DNA from: Pseudomonas coleopterorum
Lineage (GTDB): Bacteria > Pseudomonadota > Gammaproteobacteria > Pseudomonadales > Pseudomonadaceae
Assembly (NCBI RefSeq): GCF_900105555.1
Contig: NZ_FNTZ01000001.1
Location: 4,467,001-4,531,000 of the forward strand
DNA: 64,000 bases
Direction of reading: 5' to 3'
Positions 9,396 to 18,923 of this stretch are shown one piece after another (positions within the stretch are counted from its first letter, which is position 1; every line of letters starts with the position of its first letter). The notes under the pieces are model-generated. The model saw only the letters and a program-made list of their open reading frames with translations. It searched no databases and was not told the DNA's origin. The position numbers and the translations under genes are program-made.

Positions 9396-9417
9396 AATGG
9401 TACTGGTTCGTACCATT
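9396..9417. promoter_or_regulatory. Palindromic operator candidate upstream of the dehydrogenase
   Basis: AATGGTAC, a 6-bp spacer and GTACCATT form a perfect inverted repeat about 40 bp ahead of the dehydrogenase start. Size and symmetry fit a TetR-family operator; that the neighbouring TetR protein binds it is inference. Confidence 0.5.
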
Positions 9418-9896
9418 TATGGAGCGCTAGACGAGGAAAGGAGTTCAACGATTTTCGGTTGATTCCACTTGAGGGGTGCATGGCGTGTCTACTTGCCGCT
9501 CTGCAGTGACTCAAGCCAGCTTTTGAAACTTGACGAGTGTGAGCTGACACTGATCGTTCAAAGCACCTTCGGTCACGTCCTACTTTCTTATCACACGTTT
9601 GATCGCGTCCGGTTCATCGGCTCGCATTTCAGTCATGAAAGCAACGCATTATGCAAGGTACGTAGGCATACCTGACGAACGGTATTTGCTGTTGATAACG
9701 TATTTCTTACACTGATTAAGCAGCGACCGATGCATGGTGCGCTGAATCAATCCTGTACAAATACCCAATGGCCTTAACGTCGGGTACCAGTGCAAACGCT
9801 TATACAGTCAAAAATCTCAAGGGTCGACTACTCCGTTTTTCTAGCTCATTGAGGCAAGGTAAGCTGTAGATCACTCAGTTTATAGGATGGCCGCAC
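9418..9896. other. Intergenic region without a supported gene
   Basis: About 480 bp between the dehydrogenase promoter and the DUF411 gene. A short open frame at 9469-9675 has no recognisable features or ribosome-binding site. Nothing else was seen. Confidence 0.5.
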
Positions 9897-10358
9897 ATGA
9901 AACTCATAAGCCTAACTACCGCTGGACGGCGCACTGTCGCAGCCATGGCGCTGGCTGTCGCGTCCGTGACGCAAGCCGCTCCTGCGCACGTAATCGACGT
10001 GTACCGGGATCCCAATTGCGGATGCTGCTCCAAGTGGATTGCTTACCTGCGGGACAATGGCTTCACGGTCAATGACCATCTGGAAGAAAACATGAGCCTG
10101 GTGAAGGCCAAGCTGGGTGTGCCTGAGAAACTGACGTCGTGTCACACTGGTGTGGTGAACGGCAAGTTCATCGAGGGACATGTCCCGGTGCAGCAGATCG
10201 CTGAGCTTGAACGCCGGACCGACCTGATCGGCGTAGCGGCACCCGGCATGCCAATGGGCTCACCCGGTATGGAAACAGGGCACAAAAGCGCTTATCAAAT
10301 CATAGGGCTGAAGAAAATCGGCAAGCAGGAGGTGGTAGCTGACTACCCATCACAATGA
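9897..10358 (+). CDS. DUF411 periplasmic metal-binding protein
   Basis: A 153-aa exported protein: an N-terminal signal segment (about residues 10-28, ending VTQAAPA), then the DUF411 core with the NCGCCSKW cysteine cluster, a further Cys (KLTSCHTG), and a Met-rich tail (PGMPMGSPGME). DUF411 proteins occur in copper-resistance loci and are thought to bind or transfer copper. It heads the copper block on the plus strand, upstream of the copper-storage gene. No cop box was seen directly ahead of it. Confidence 0.85.
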   Translation: MKLISLTTAGRRTVAAMALAVASVTQAAPAHVIDVYRDPNCGCCSKWIAYLRDNGFTVNDHLEENMSLVKAKLGVPEKLTSCHTGVVNGKFIEGHVPVQQIAELERRTDLIGVAAPGMPMGSPGMETGHKSAYQIIGLKKIGKQEVVADYPSQ

Positions 10359-10487
10359 CTTTTCTCCACACCAACCGGACTTGTGCCAGCTTACCGGGAA
10401 GACAGCTAATTGGTTGGTCCGGTATTGCTTTACAGCAAGTGATCTCCGTGGAGCTAACAAGCTGATGATAGGTGCCTTTGCCATACC

Positions 10488-10501
10488 TTACAGAAATGTA
10501 A
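10488..10501. promoter_or_regulatory. Cop box (CopR-type palindrome) upstream of the copper-storage gene
   Basis: TTACAGAAATGTAA is a palindrome (TTACA, 4 bases, TGTAA) about 110 bp ahead of the start at 10611. It is the same element, read from the other strand, as the one in front of copA (17389-17402). The match is to the Pseudomonas CopR box as recalled; binding is inferred. Confidence 0.72.
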
Positions 10502-10610
10502 TAAAACTTGCGAAACTCGCAAAGCCTGGATCAGTCGGAATTATTGTGTCTTGAGAAAAGGGTATCGAGTTCAACATCTGAACTCGACCGTCAATTCAGG
10601 AGATTACTTC

Positions 10611-10937
10611 ATGAACAGTGCTTACGATGACTGCATTTTAGAGTGCCTACGCTGTGCAATGGCTTGTGAAAGCTGTGCTTCAGCCTGCTTGCAAGAGCAG
10701 GATGTTCAAATGATGGCGAACTGCATAAAGCTGGACAGGGATTGCGCAGACATGTGCAGGCTCGCGGCAACCTTGATGGCTCGCCAAAGTCCTCTGGCCA
10801 ATGAATTCTGTGCCCTGTGCGCAAAGGCCTGCAAAGCCTGCGCCGACGAGTGCGGCAACCACAGAGCCGATCACTGCCAGCATTGCGCGCAGGCTTGCCA
10901 TGCCTGCGCTCAGGCCTGTGAGGCGATGGCGGCCTGA
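10611..10937 (+). CDS. Four-helix-bundle copper-storage protein (Csp3-like, DUF326)
   Basis: A 108-aa protein with 19 cysteines in repeated CxxxC and CxxC patterns (CILECLRCAMACESC, CALCAKACKACADEC, CQHCAQACHACAQAC). The Csp family folds into a four-helix bundle whose Cys-lined core binds many Cu(I) ions. No signal peptide is visible, so it should be cytosolic as in Csp3. An ATG with AGGAG six to ten bases upstream fixes the start at 10611 rather than an in-frame upstream start at 10551. A cop box sits ahead of it, so it is probably copper-induced via CopR/CopS. Confidence 0.88.
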   Translation: MNSAYDDCILECLRCAMACESCASACLQEQDVQMMANCIKLDRDCADMCRLAATLMARQSPLANEFCALCAKACKACADECGNHRADHCQHCAQACHACAQACEAMAA

Positions 10938-11001
10938 GCCAGCTTTTGGCCAAGAGCCCGAGCATAGCCGCCGTGCGAGGCTGGACGATCTAGATATTGC
11001 C

Positions 11002-12363
11002 CTAGCGCACAAACGTTAGGACAAAGACTGTTCGGCAGCTAGTTGACGTACACGAGATAGTGCCGCCATGAGCTTGCATCAAGGATCGGGCGATCGCCAG
11101 CCCCAACCCTGAATTCCCGGCGCCTTCGCGCCGCGCAGGGTCCACTTGGTAGAACCGGTCAAAGATGCGGTCCAAGTGCTGCGGGGCTATCTCGGGACCA
11201 GGGTTTTCCACCCAGAGCGCTACTCGCCCTCCGTGGTCGTGGATGCTGACCTTGATAGCCCCCCCTGACGGCGTGTAGCGCAGGGCATTGGACAACAGGT
11301 TTGACACGATCCGGTCGACCATCACGCTGTCCGCAAAGACAGAGGCGTTGCCTGATGCTTGCAGCTGAATCCCCTTATCCTCGGCCAGAAATTCATAATA
11401 GCCAAACAGCTTGCTGATGACCGTTCTCAGGTTCAGTTCAACAGGCTCGGGCACAACTAGTCCGTTATCGGACTTGGCCAAGAACAGCATCCCGTCGATG
11501 ATTCCCGAAAGACGGTTGAGCTCTTCCAGGTTGGAGCTCAAGTTATCTTCGTACACTTCGGGCGCACGCTTTTTGGCCAAGATGACCTCGGTATGGGTCC
11601 GCAGGTTGCTGATCGGTGTACGGAGCTCGTGCGCAATGTCAGCAGAGAAATTCGATAGGCGCACGAAGGAATCGTCCAGGCGACCAAGCATGGAATTGAA
11701 CGCGGTGATCAGCTCACGCAACTCATCCGGTACCGGCTCTAAGGGAATGCGTTCCTTCAGCGAGCCAGCGGACATTGAGGCGGCGGTCTGGGTCACCCTG
11801 GCCACCGGCCGCAGTCCGTTCTTGGCGACCAGCCACCCTAGGGCCGCGCTTAACACGGTACTGGCCAATAGAACGCCCCAGAACCAGCGTTCAAGCATGG
11901 CAAAAAAGTGCATATGCGTGGTGACGTCCAGGACAAGCCACGCGGTCAGCGGTGGGCTGGCAGTGGGCAAAGACACCGAGGTGATCAGGGCCCTGAACAT
12001 GCGGCCTTCTTTTTCCCACTCCCAGACGCCATCGCGCTGGGTGGCCTGCGCGAGCGACGGCGCCGCTGATTGGGGAGGTTCTGCAAAAAAAGGCGTCCCA
12101 TCGATCGTCAGAAATACAGCGCTGAGATCGGGATGTGCGCTCAGAAGAGTGTGCCAGCGCGCCTTGAGCTGGTCCGGGTTCGCGCCTGACTCCTTGGCAA
12201 TCTGGGTAATCGCTTCCAGCTTTTCTCCCAGCGCCTGCGCATCCAAGGCGCGGAAGTGGTGACGACTCAGCTCGTTGAAGGCGACCCCCACAATGATGAG
12301 GACGGCGGCGACCGCGACCACAAACAGAAGGCTCAAGCGCAGGGTGAGTGAGCCAGGCTTCAT
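11002..12363 (-). CDS. copS: Copper/heavy-metal sensor histidine kinase CopS
   Basis: A 453-aa kinase with TM1 (about residues 8-30), a periplasmic sensor, TM2 (about 155-180), a HAMP domain, HisKA ([19 protein letters not shown]), and HATPase motifs ([37 protein letters not shown]). It is the CusS/CopS type that detects periplasmic copper and phosphorylates CopR. The start overlaps the end of copR by four bases. It is the last gene of the minus-strand cop cluster. Confidence 0.92.
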   Translation of the reverse strand: MKPGSLTLRLSLLFVVAVAAVLIIVGVAFNELSRHHFRALDAQALGEKLEAITQIAKESGANPDQLKARWHTLLSAHPDLSAVFLTIDGTPFFAEPPQSAAPSLAQATQRDGVWEWEKEGRMFRALITSVSLPTASPPLTAWLVLDVTTHMHFFAMLERWFWGVLLASTVLSAALGWLVAKNGLRPVARVTQTAASMSAGSLKERIPLEPVPDELRELITAFNSMLGRLDDSFVRLSNFSADIAHELRTPISNLRTHTEVILAKKRAPEVYEDNLSSNLEELNRLSGIIDGMLFLAKSDNGLVVPEPVELNLRTVISKLFGYYEFLAEDKGIQLQASGNASVFADSVMVDRIVSNLLSNALRYTPSGGAIKVSIHDHGGRVALWVENPGPEIAPQHLDRIFDRFYQVDPARREGAGNSGLGLAIARSLMQAHGGTISCTSTSCRTVFVLTFVR

Positions 12364-13046
12364 CCTTCGTCCTGCGCGTCTAGCATGTAACCCATTCCCC
12401 GGCAGGTATGCAGCAGTTTTGCCTCGAAGTCATCGTCAATCTTGGCCCTCAACCGTCGTATTGCCACCTCGATAACATTTGTGTCGCTGTCGAAGTTCAT
12501 GTCCCAGACCTGGGAGGCAATGAGCGATTTGGACAGCACTTCACCCTGCCGGCGCATCAGCAGTTCCAGCAGTGCAAACTCTTTGGCTGTGAGGTCGATT
12601 CGCTTGCCGCCCCGAGTCGCCCGACGCTTGAGCAAGTCCACATGAAGGTCTCCGATTTGCAGGCTCGTTTGAACCGGCAGGCTGCTGCTGCCGCGCCGTA
12701 ACAGCGTTCGCACCCGTGCCAGCAGTTCTGAAAAGGCAAACGGCTTGACCAGATAATCATCGGCACCGAGCTCCAGGCCCTTGACCCGGTCGTCTATCCC
12801 GTCGCGTGCGGTCAGAAACAGCACTGGAACGGACTGGCCAGCGGTGCGAAGGCGTCTGATGACTTCCCAGCCATCTAGGCCCGGCATCATCACGTCAAGA
12901 ATCAACAGGTCATAGGCTTCACTGAACGCCTGTTCAACGGCATCCGTGCCGGTGACCACGCGGTCCACATTGAAGCCGGCCTCCCGCAAGCCTTGCTGCA
13001 AATAAATCCCGGTTTTCGGTTCGTCTTCGGCGACCAGCAGTTTCAT
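12360..13046 (-). CDS. copR: Copper response regulator CopR (OmpR family)
   Basis: A 228-aa protein with an N-terminal receiver (AEDEP, phospho-acceptor in [28 protein letters not shown]) and a C-terminal winged helix ([20 protein letters not shown], then [18 protein letters not shown]). The ATG at 13046 starts [10 protein letters not shown]; longer in-frame extensions are not family-like. It is the partner of CopS and is expected to bind the two TTACA-N4-TGTAA palindromes ahead of copA and the copper-storage gene. Confidence 0.94.
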   Translation of the reverse strand: MKLLVAEDEPKTGIYLQQGLREAGFNVDRVVTGTDAVEQAFSEAYDLLILDVMMPGLDGWEVIRRLRTAGQSVPVLFLTARDGIDDRVKGLELGADDYLVKPFAFSELLARVRTLLRRGSSSLPVQTSLQIGDLHVDLLKRRATRGGKRIDLTAKEFALLELLMRRQGEVLSKSLIASQVWDMNFDSDTNVIEVAIRRLRAKIDDDFEAKLLHTCRGMGYMLDAQDEG

Positions 13047-13101
13047 GTTCGACTCTCCACGGCACCGGGCCAGTGTGACGGCAAAACAGGACCAGGCACA
13101 C

Positions 13102-14034
13102 TCACATCCCCGCTTCCATCTCAGGGGACAGCGTGCCAAGCCAGGCAATCAGGCCTAGCACCAAGACGGCGGCGCCCAGCTCCAGGGCCATGCTGTAGCG
13201 GATCGAGCGGACCGCTCGCGTGTACTCGCCCCGGTGGACCGCCTGTTCAAGCGTCGGGCTCAGGACAAAGCGGTTAGCCGAGGCCAATCCGAGCATCAGG
13301 CCAAACAGTGCCAGCTTGCCCAGCAGCAACACCCCGTAGGTGCTTTTCACCACGCCACTGACCTGGGGACCGACGATAAACAGATAGTTCACCACGCCTG
13401 TGAGGACTATCATCGCCACGATCACCGCGCCGGCCCTTTCGAAACCGCTGAGCGTGCGCGACAGCACTTGGACTGACTGTAGGGATTCGACCTTGTTAGG
13501 CCGCAGCATCAGTGCAAAAGCCACCAACGCGCCGAACCAGCCGCCCGAGGACCACAGATGAAGGATGTCCGCGCAGAAGTGCCAGAAGCGCGGGGAGCCT
13601 TCATCCATAGCCCCATGGCCTGTCCACGCCAAGGTCGCCAGGGCCACACCTCCCGACAGCGAAACCATCAGCAGGCTTGCCATGGGCGCCCGAGGGTTGA
13701 AGGCGATGGCCACCGCAGCCCCCACCAGTGCGGCTATGCGGATGAGCCAGGTGGTACCAAGCTCTGTCTGCGTCATCATCATCTCGACGTGAGGGACAGC
13801 CTCCAGCCATTCGGATGCACCGCTCATGTTCTTGGCCATTAGCACAAAGGAGGCGGCCGAAAGCAGCAGGCCGATCAAAGCGGTCGCGCTTAGCAGGGGG
13901 CTGAAGGGCAACACGGCGCCCGAGCGGCGTTCTGCGCCGCGTAGGCTGTAGAGGCCAAAGAGGGCCAGCCCGAACAGCATCATCAAATCGGTATACAACG
14001 CGAAACGAACTGCGATGCTGAGCGGATCTTCCAT
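13102..14034 (-). CDS. copD: Copper resistance membrane protein CopD
   Basis: A 310-aa integral membrane protein with about eight hydrophobic segments and several His/Met-bearing loops ([39 protein letters not shown]). CopD works with periplasmic CopC in copper uptake or homeostasis across the inner membrane. It starts 3 bp after copC ends and is clearly part of the same transcript. Confidence 0.92.
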   Translation of the reverse strand: MEDPLSIAVRFALYTDLMMLFGLALFGLYSLRGAERRSGAVLPFSPLLSATALIGLLLSAASFVLMAKNMSGASEWLEAVPHVEMMMTQTELGTTWLIRIAALVGAAVAIAFNPRAPMASLLMVSLSGGVALATLAWTGHGAMDEGSPRFWHFCADILHLWSSGGWFGALVAFALMLRPNKVESLQSVQVLSRTLSGFERAGAVIVAMIVLTGVVNYLFIVGPQVSGVVKSTYGVLLLGKLALFGLMLGLASANRFVLSPTLEQAVHRGEYTRAVRSIRYSMALELGAAVLVLGLIAWLGTLSPEMEAGM

Positions 14035-14037
14035 GTT

Positions 14038-14418
14038 TTACTTGACCTTAAACGTCACGCTACCGGTAATCGGGTGGGTATCGGAAGACACTGCCCGCCA
14101 ATCGATCTTGTAGGTCCCTGCCGTCAGAGGTGAGGCCGGGGTAATGATCATGGTCTTAGGGTCACCCCCGCCCGATACTGCTGCTTTGACTGCCATTGGT
14201 GAGTGCTCCATGCCTGGCATCGCCGTCATGACCAGCTTCGCGCCGGAAAATTGGGTGACGAGGTTTTCGGAAAAATGCAGCTCGATCTTGCCAGGGACCG
14301 CGCCTTCACTGCCTTCAGCGGGAGTCGAAGACACCAGCTTGGGGTGGGCTTGGGCCAGTGCGCTGACCAGCATCCCAGCGGCAAAGAGCGTGACGAAACG
14401 TGTGCGGTTCAACAACAT
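14038..14418 (-). CDS. copC: Periplasmic copper-binding protein CopC
   Basis: A 126-aa secreted protein. The signal peptide ends ALAQA and leaves an N-terminal His (HPKLVSS) that is the conserved Cu(II) ligand of the family. A Met-bearing loop (MTAMPGMEHSPM) and the DTHPITG motif follow. A strong AAGGAG ribosome-binding site precedes the ATG. Confidence 0.94.
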   Translation of the reverse strand: MLLNRTRFVTLFAAGMLVSALAQAHPKLVSSTPAEGSEGAVPGKIELHFSENLVTQFSGAKLVMTAMPGMEHSPMAVKAAVSGGGDPKTMIITPASPLTAGTYKIDWRAVSSDTHPITGSVTFKVK

Positions 14419-14480
14419 GCGAACTCCTTACAGCCCAAAAAAGGGCGTTCGTTGGGGTATCAGATTTAGACTAGAGTGGC

Positions 14481-15467
14481 TCAGAACCACATGCGCACAC
14501 CCAGGACTAGGCGGGCTTCGCTACGGTCCTCGCCTTCCTCGCGGGCAAAGTCGGCTGTATTGCCGTAGGAGCGGTTCCAGGTGACGCCAATGTACGGGGC
14601 AAACTCCCGGTAGATTTCGTAACGCAAACGCACCCCCACTTCGGTTTCAGACAGGCCCGAGCCGATGCCGCGCTGAGGATCGCTCTGACCGTAGAAATTA
14701 ACCTCCGCCGTGGGCTGCAAAATCAGCCGGTTAGTCAGCAAAATGTCGTAGTCACCTTCCAGCCTTAACCCAGTTTGGCCGCCTTCACCTAGAAACGCAG
14801 TGGCTTCGGCTTCGAAGTTGTACAACGCCAAGCCCTGAAGGCCAAATGCAGCCCAGGTTTGCGGCGAGCCTGGTTTGAAGTCTTGCCGGACGCCGCCGAC
14901 CAGGTCCCACCAAGGACTGATCGCATGGCCCCACAGCGCTTGCAGTTCGGCCGATTCGGTATTGCCGTTGATACGTTCGCCCTCGGAGCGAATCCAGAGC
15001 CGATCGATGTCACCACCCACCCAGCCGTTAACGTCCCAATTCAGGACGCTGCCGTTGTCGGCGTCCTGCCATTCGAGTTGATCGAAGAGCAGGAAGTAAT
15101 TAGCCGCTTCGTCATGGACAGTGTGGCCTTTGGCACTTTGGTAGACCGCTGCCCGATTGGCATCGGTGATAGGCGCAATAGGCGTGCGGCTTTGGGTAGG
15201 TGCCGCAGGCTTGCTGGGGGCCATGGTCGTAATGTCCGAGTCCATGCCCTGCATCTGGCTATGGTCCATACCCTGCATTTTGGAATGATCCATGCCCTGC
15301 ATCTGGCTGTGGTCCATACCCTGCATTTTGGAGTGATCCATGCCTTGCATCTGAGAATGGTCCATGCCCGGCATAGCGGCCTCTGCCGCAAACACGCCCA
15401 CTGGGAGCATTCCCAGGCCGGTGACCGCGAGCAGTGAACAAACGTGGAGTCGATTCAAAACAGTCAT
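14481..15467 (-). CDS. copB: Outer-membrane copper resistance protein CopB
   Basis: A 328-aa protein with a signal peptide, a repetitive metal-binding region (five copies of MDHS[QK]MQG, about residues 35-75; DNA about 15,240-15,365) and a C-terminal beta-barrel domain ending in an aromatic residue (VLGVRMWF). CopB is the outer-membrane member of the copper system. I chose the ATG at 15467, which has GAGGAG eight bases upstream; a GTG three codons earlier overlaps the copA stop. Confidence 0.92.
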   Translation of the reverse strand: MTVLNRLHVCSLLAVTGLGMLPVGVFAAEAAMPGMDHSQMQGMDHSKMQGMDHSQMQGMDHSKMQGMDHSQMQGMDSDITTMAPSKPAAPTQSRTPIAPITDANRAAVYQSAKGHTVHDEAANYFLLFDQLEWQDADNGSVLNWDVNGWVGGDIDRLWIRSEGERINGNTESAELQALWGHAISPWWDLVGGVRQDFKPGSPQTWAAFGLQGLALYNFEAEATAFLGEGGQTGLRLEGDYDILLTNRLILQPTAEVNFYGQSDPQRGIGSGLSETEVGVRLRYEIYREFAPYIGVTWNRSYGNTADFAREEGEDRSEARLVLGVRMWF

Positions 15468-15472
15468 TGGCT

Positions 15473-17293
15473 TCACTCCTCTACCCGAACTTCGCGGAAC
15501 ATACCCATCTCCATGTGGTAGAGCAGGTGACAGTGATAGGCCCAGCGCCCCAGAGCATCGGCGGTGACACGGTAGCTGCGCTTGGAGCCTGGCGGCATAT
15601 CGATGGTATGCTTGCGCACCCTGAAGTTTCCGTCCTCGTCCTCCAGGTCACTCCACATACCATGCAGATGGATCGGGTGAGTCATCATCGTGTCGTTCAC
15701 CAGCACGATTCTCACCCGCTCGCCGTATTTGAGTACCAGAGGTTGAGCGTCCGAGAATTTGATGCCATCAAACGACCAGGCAAATTTTTCCATGTGCCCC
15801 GTCAGGTGCAGCTCAATGGTCCGGCTCGGCTCGCGCCCGTCAGGGTCTTCAAAAGTGCTTTTAAGGTCGGCATAGGTCAGCACCTTGCGCCCGTTATTAC
15901 GCAGGCCCAGGCCAGGATCGTTCAGCTTGGCGGTGGGGCTCATGGCCTGCATGTCCACCAGCGGGTTGTTTTTCTCGCTGGCAGGGTGGCTCTGCATCAC
16001 CATGCCTCCCATCGAACCATGGTCCATGCCCGACATAGCGCCGTGGTCCATACCCTGCATGGTCGACATTTTGTTGTGGTCCATGGCGGCCATAGAATTG
16101 CCCCCCATGCTGCTCATGGTCTGCATACCGTCGTCGGCACCCGAATCCATGCTGCCCATGCTGCCATGGTCCATACCACCCATACCCATATCGTCCATCG
16201 TGACCAGCGGACGAGGATCAAGGGGGGGAACCTGGGCTACCAAGCCTTTCCGCACGGCCAGGGTGCCGCGGGCGTAGCCCGTGCGATCCATGGATTGAGC
16301 AAAGACCGTGTACGCCTCGGCAGTGGGCTCAACGATCACATCGAAGGTTTCGGCCACGGCGATGCGTAATTCATCGACCTCAACCGGGTTCACATACTGG
16401 CCATCCGACGCTACCACGGTCATTTTCAGGCCTGGAATACGGATGTCGAAGTACGTCATAGCCGAGCCGTTGATGAACCGAAGACGCAGCTTTTCGCCAG
16501 GACGGAACAAGCCGGTCCAGTTCATATTGGGGGCCTGACCATTGAGCAGGTACGTGTAGGTGGCCCCGCTCACGTCCGCAAGGTCCGTGGGGTTCATCTT
16601 CATCTCGGCCCACATCTTGCGATCCGCGACGGTTGCGGCCCAGCCCTTGTCAGCCACATCGTTGACGAAGTCCCCGACTGTGCGCTTGTGGAAGTTATAG
16701 TAATCGGACTGCTTTTTGAGGGTACGCATCAGCGAGACGGGATCTTCATCCGTCCAGTCGGTCAGCATCACCACATGTTCACGGTCGTACTTGAAAGGCT
16801 CGCGCTCTTTCGCCTCGATGACGAGGGGGCCATACACCCCTACTTGCTCCTGAAACCCGGAGTGGCTGTGGTACCAGTACGTCCCGTTCTGTTGGACCTT
16901 GAACTGGTAGACGTACACGCCACCCGGCTCGATGCCTGCGAAGCTCAGTCCTGGAACGCCGTCCATGTTTGGCGGCAGGATAATGCCGTGCCAGTGTATG
17001 GAGGTTGCAGCGTCGAGTCGGTTGCGTACCCGGAGCGTAACCGTGTCACCCTCTTTCCAGCGCAGCAAGGGACCCGGCAGCCCGCCGTTGATCGCCATCG
17101 CTGTGCGACGTTTGCCGGTGATGTTTACCGGCATCTCGCCAATAGACAGGTCGTACTCCGTACCGCTCAATACGCTGAGCGCCGGCGAGCCGGACGCCGC
17201 CCAACTGGGCGAACGCCATAAGCCTAGCCCACCTAGCGCGCCGGCAGCCGCGAGGCCCTTGACGAAAGTACGTCGAGAAGTTCTTGATTCCAT
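15473..17293 (-). CDS. copA: Multicopper oxidase CopA
   Basis: A 606-aa periplasmic multicopper oxidase with a Tat signal ([18 protein letters not shown]). Copper-site motifs are all present: [25 protein letters not shown] and [13 protein letters not shown] (type-1 Cys and Met ligand). A Met/His-rich insert with repeated MDHG-type motifs spans about residues 365-445 and resembles the CopB repeats. It binds periplasmic copper and probably oxidises Cu(I). First gene of copABCDRS, with a cop box about 95 bp upstream. Confidence 0.95.
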   Translation of the reverse strand: MESRTSRRTFVKGLAAAGALGGLGLWRSPSWAASGSPALSVLSGTEYDLSIGEMPVNITGKRRTAMAINGGLPGPLLRWKEGDTVTLRVRNRLDAATSIHWHGIILPPNMDGVPGLSFAGIEPGGVYVYQFKVQQNGTYWYHSHSGFQEQVGVYGPLVIEAKEREPFKYDREHVVMLTDWTDEDPVSLMRTLKKQSDYYNFHKRTVGDFVNDVADKGWAATVADRKMWAEMKMNPTDLADVSGATYTYLLNGQAPNMNWTGLFRPGEKLRLRFINGSAMTYFDIRIPGLKMTVVASDGQYVNPVEVDELRIAVAETFDVIVEPTAEAYTVFAQSMDRTGYARGTLAVRKGLVAQVPPLDPRPLVTMDDMGMGGMDHGSMGSMDSGADDGMQTMSSMGGNSMAAMDHNKMSTMQGMDHGAMSGMDHGSMGGMVMQSHPASEKNNPLVDMQAMSPTAKLNDPGLGLRNNGRKVLTYADLKSTFEDPDGREPSRTIELHLTGHMEKFAWSFDGIKFSDAQPLVLKYGERVRIVLVNDTMMTHPIHLHGMWSDLEDEDGNFRVRKHTIDMPPGSKRSYRVTADALGRWAYHCHLLYHMEMGMFREVRVEE

Positions 17294-17388
17294 ACGCGCG
17301 GGTCCAGGTAGGCAAGGACGGCAACTAAGCCGTGTGTTGGGTTTAACGAACTGGAGTGGACGATGTCACAGCATCGTAAGCGGCGCGA

Positions 17389-17402
17389 TTACATTTCTGT
17401 AA
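17389..17402. promoter_or_regulatory. Cop box upstream of copA
   Basis: TTACATTTCTGTAA (TTACA, 4 bases, TGTAA) lies between ptrA and copA, about 96 bp ahead of the copA start. It is continued by GCTTG, as in the published Pseudomonas cop box as I recall it. It is the same palindrome as at 10488-10501, in the opposite orientation. Confidence 0.75.
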
Positions 17403-17421
17403 GCTTGAAACCCCGGGTTGG

Positions 17422-17613
17422 TTAGCAACATGCCTTAGAGCTTTCAGCTTTTTTAGTATTTGCAGAAACCAGTTGCGCCTCAGCTTTTTTGTTTAGGGTT
17501 GTTTGTTGCGCATCCATCATTCGAGCGAACACGCGGTCGGCACCACCTTCAGCAAAGGCGACTGAGGAAATACTGAATGCGAGGGTAAGGAGTACAGCTT
17601 TGGACAGGTTCAT
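17422..17613 (-). CDS. ptrA: PtrA-like small secreted copper-associated protein
   Basis: A 63-aa protein with a signal peptide (SKAVLLTLAFSISSVAFA) and a charged mature part ending SKACC. Size, N-terminus and copper-operon context fit the PtrA N-terminal-domain family, whose P. aeruginosa member is copper-induced and linked to ExsA repression. It lies upstream of copA in the same direction but is separated from it by the cop box, so copA probably also has its own promoter. Its ribosome-binding site is embedded in a long inverted repeat (17620-17665). Confidence 0.75.
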   Translation of the reverse strand: MNLSKAVLLTLAFSISSVAFAEGGADRVFARMMDAQQTTLNKKAEAQLVSANTKKAESSKACC

Positions 17614-17619
17614 GACGAG

Positions 17620-17665
17620 TTACCTTGTATTGGGAAGGCGGCACATGCCGCTGGGCCCAAGGTAA
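17620..17665 (-). promoter_or_regulatory. Inverted repeat in the ptrA leader covering the Shine-Dalgarno
   Basis: TTACCTTG (17620-17627) and CAAGGTAA (17658-17665) are perfect inverted copies, with a second perfect hairpin inside (GCGGCA-CA-TGCCGC, 17638-17651). On the minus-strand transcript the AAGGTAA ahead of the ptrA ATG is the likely ribosome-binding site and would be paired. Either an RNA switch on translation or a DNA operator is possible; function is inferred. Confidence 0.45.
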
Positions 17666-17744
17666 CGAGTAGAGGCTTTCAGTTGGCTGAGTTGAGGGTT
17701 ACAAAAAAGTCAGGTTGAGCGTTAACCAAGCCACCAAATGGTGG

Positions 17745-18668
17745 TTAATACTTCACCTTATAAGTCGGTGAATCCTCAGGCCTGTTCTCTCGCCGATCGT
17801 AGATTTTGGTTGTACTGATGTTCGCGTGTCCCAGCCAGGCCTGGACCTTGGCAATATCGGCTTCATGCTCCAGGGCATTGGTGGCGGCGGTTGCTCTGAG
17901 TCCATGCACCCCCAGGCCGTCGACTTTAATCCCGGCCTTTTTCGCGTAAGCCGCCACCACGGTGTAGATGCCGTTGGCCGTGATGCCCGCACCGGTCAGC
18001 TTGCCGCGTAACGGGATGAAGAGCGGCACCTTCCTGTCCGCCAGATGATGGCCCGAGCTTTCCAGGTACTGATGAATGCGCCCGGCCGCCACCGGGTGCA
18101 ACGGCAGGTATCGCACCTTGCCGCCTTTGCCATGCACCTTGAGGTGTTGAATCCCGCGGCGATCCTGAATGTCGCTCACCTGCAGCAGCGCCGCTTCTTC
18201 GCGGCGCAGCCCGTGGTAGAGAAGAACAGCCAGTGCCGGCGTCTTGCCTTCGTTGCTTTCTATCTTGGGACGTTTAACCCCGTGCACCGGATTGCCGCCG
18301 GCGATTGCATTGCTCTCCAGGAGATGATCAAACAGGCTGGCCAGTGCGGCCAATTTGCGTCGGATCGTGGCTCCGGCCAAGCCGCGATGCTCGAGCTGGG
18401 CGCGCCAGGCCAGCACGTGTGATCGGGTCACCACGCGAAACTCATCCGCTGAAGCCAATCCGACAAAACCACAGAAGTCCTCGAGGTCATTTTGGTAGGC
18501 GCGTCGTGTGCGAGGGTTATCGAGGTTGGCAAACCACTCGACTGCGGCCGGAACCCGGGCCAGCGTCTGGAATTCGACTGACGTGAGCCGGCGCTGATCA
18601 TTCTGATGGGACTTCGTCAGTTCTTGCATAGATTTCTCATGCTTGGCTGTCTTGCGATCAATGCTCAT
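17745..18668 (-). CDS. XerD-like tyrosine recombinase/integrase
   Basis: A 307-aa protein with a SAM-like N-terminal core-binding domain (TRRAYQNDLEDFCGFV) and a catalytic domain carrying all nucleophile-site motifs: Arg in YHGLRREE, HGLRATAATN, GHANISTTKIYDRR with the catalytic Tyr. Between GKTPAL and AVLLYHGLR it looks about 25-30 residues shorter than relatives I recall, which may be an in-frame deletion that affects activity. A symmetric site with 9-bp arms lies 66 bp upstream. The ATG at 18668 is preferred; a GTG at 18680 is in frame. Confidence 0.85.
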   Translation of the reverse strand: MSIDRKTAKHEKSMQELTKSHQNDQRRLTSVEFQTLARVPAAVEWFANLDNPRTRRAYQNDLEDFCGFVGLASADEFRVVTRSHVLAWRAQLEHRGLAGATIRRKLAALASLFDHLLESNAIAGGNPVHGVKRPKIESNEGKTPALAVLLYHGLRREEAALLQVSDIQDRRGIQHLKVHGKGGKVRYLPLHPVAAGRIHQYLESSGHHLADRKVPLFIPLRGKLTGAGITANGIYTVVAAYAKKAGIKVDGLGVHGLRATAATNALEHEADIAKVQAWLGHANISTTKIYDRRENRPEDSPTYKVKY

Positions 18669-18734
18669 GTCCTCAGTCACTAAAGCAACGCTTAATGATG
18701 ACGATGTTTCCGAAACCGATAAACGGCGATAATT

Positions 18735-18758
18735 GGTGATAACCTATTTTATCACCAG
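18735..18758. other. Candidate tyrosine-recombinase core site
   Basis: TGGTGATAA, a 6-bp spacer CCTATT and TTATCACCA form a perfect inverted repeat. Arms of 9-13 bp with a 6-8 bp spacer are the form of Xer/integrase crossover sites, and it lies just upstream of the integrase gene. A half-conserved copy lies at 29544-29567. Could alternatively be an operator of the integrase. Confidence 0.5.
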
Positions 18759-18875
18759 TAACACGTCAAAGGATCTGTCCAGACTCTCAAGGTCATTAAT
18801 CAACCTAATTTGCAGTCTTAGTCTTGACAGGACGGCATAAATAAAATCACTCCTGATCATGCGCTATCATAAAAA

Positions 18876-18901
18876 TATGTGTATATTCGAATACACACAT
18901 A
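18876..18901. promoter_or_regulatory. ArsR operator of ars locus 1
   Basis: An extended palindrome centred on TATTCGAATA (18884-18893), 31 bp ahead of the arsR start. TTCGAA-centred palindromes are typical ArsR operators in Pseudomonas. The equivalent position in ars locus 2 has two overlapping copies. Confidence 0.65.
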
Positions 18902-18923
18902 TAAACATCTTTTAGGATTGCTC

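Noticed and set aside
9469-9675. Small plus-strand open frame between the dehydrogenase and the DUF411 gene
   Set aside because: No ribosome-binding site, no recognisable features, atypical codon use.
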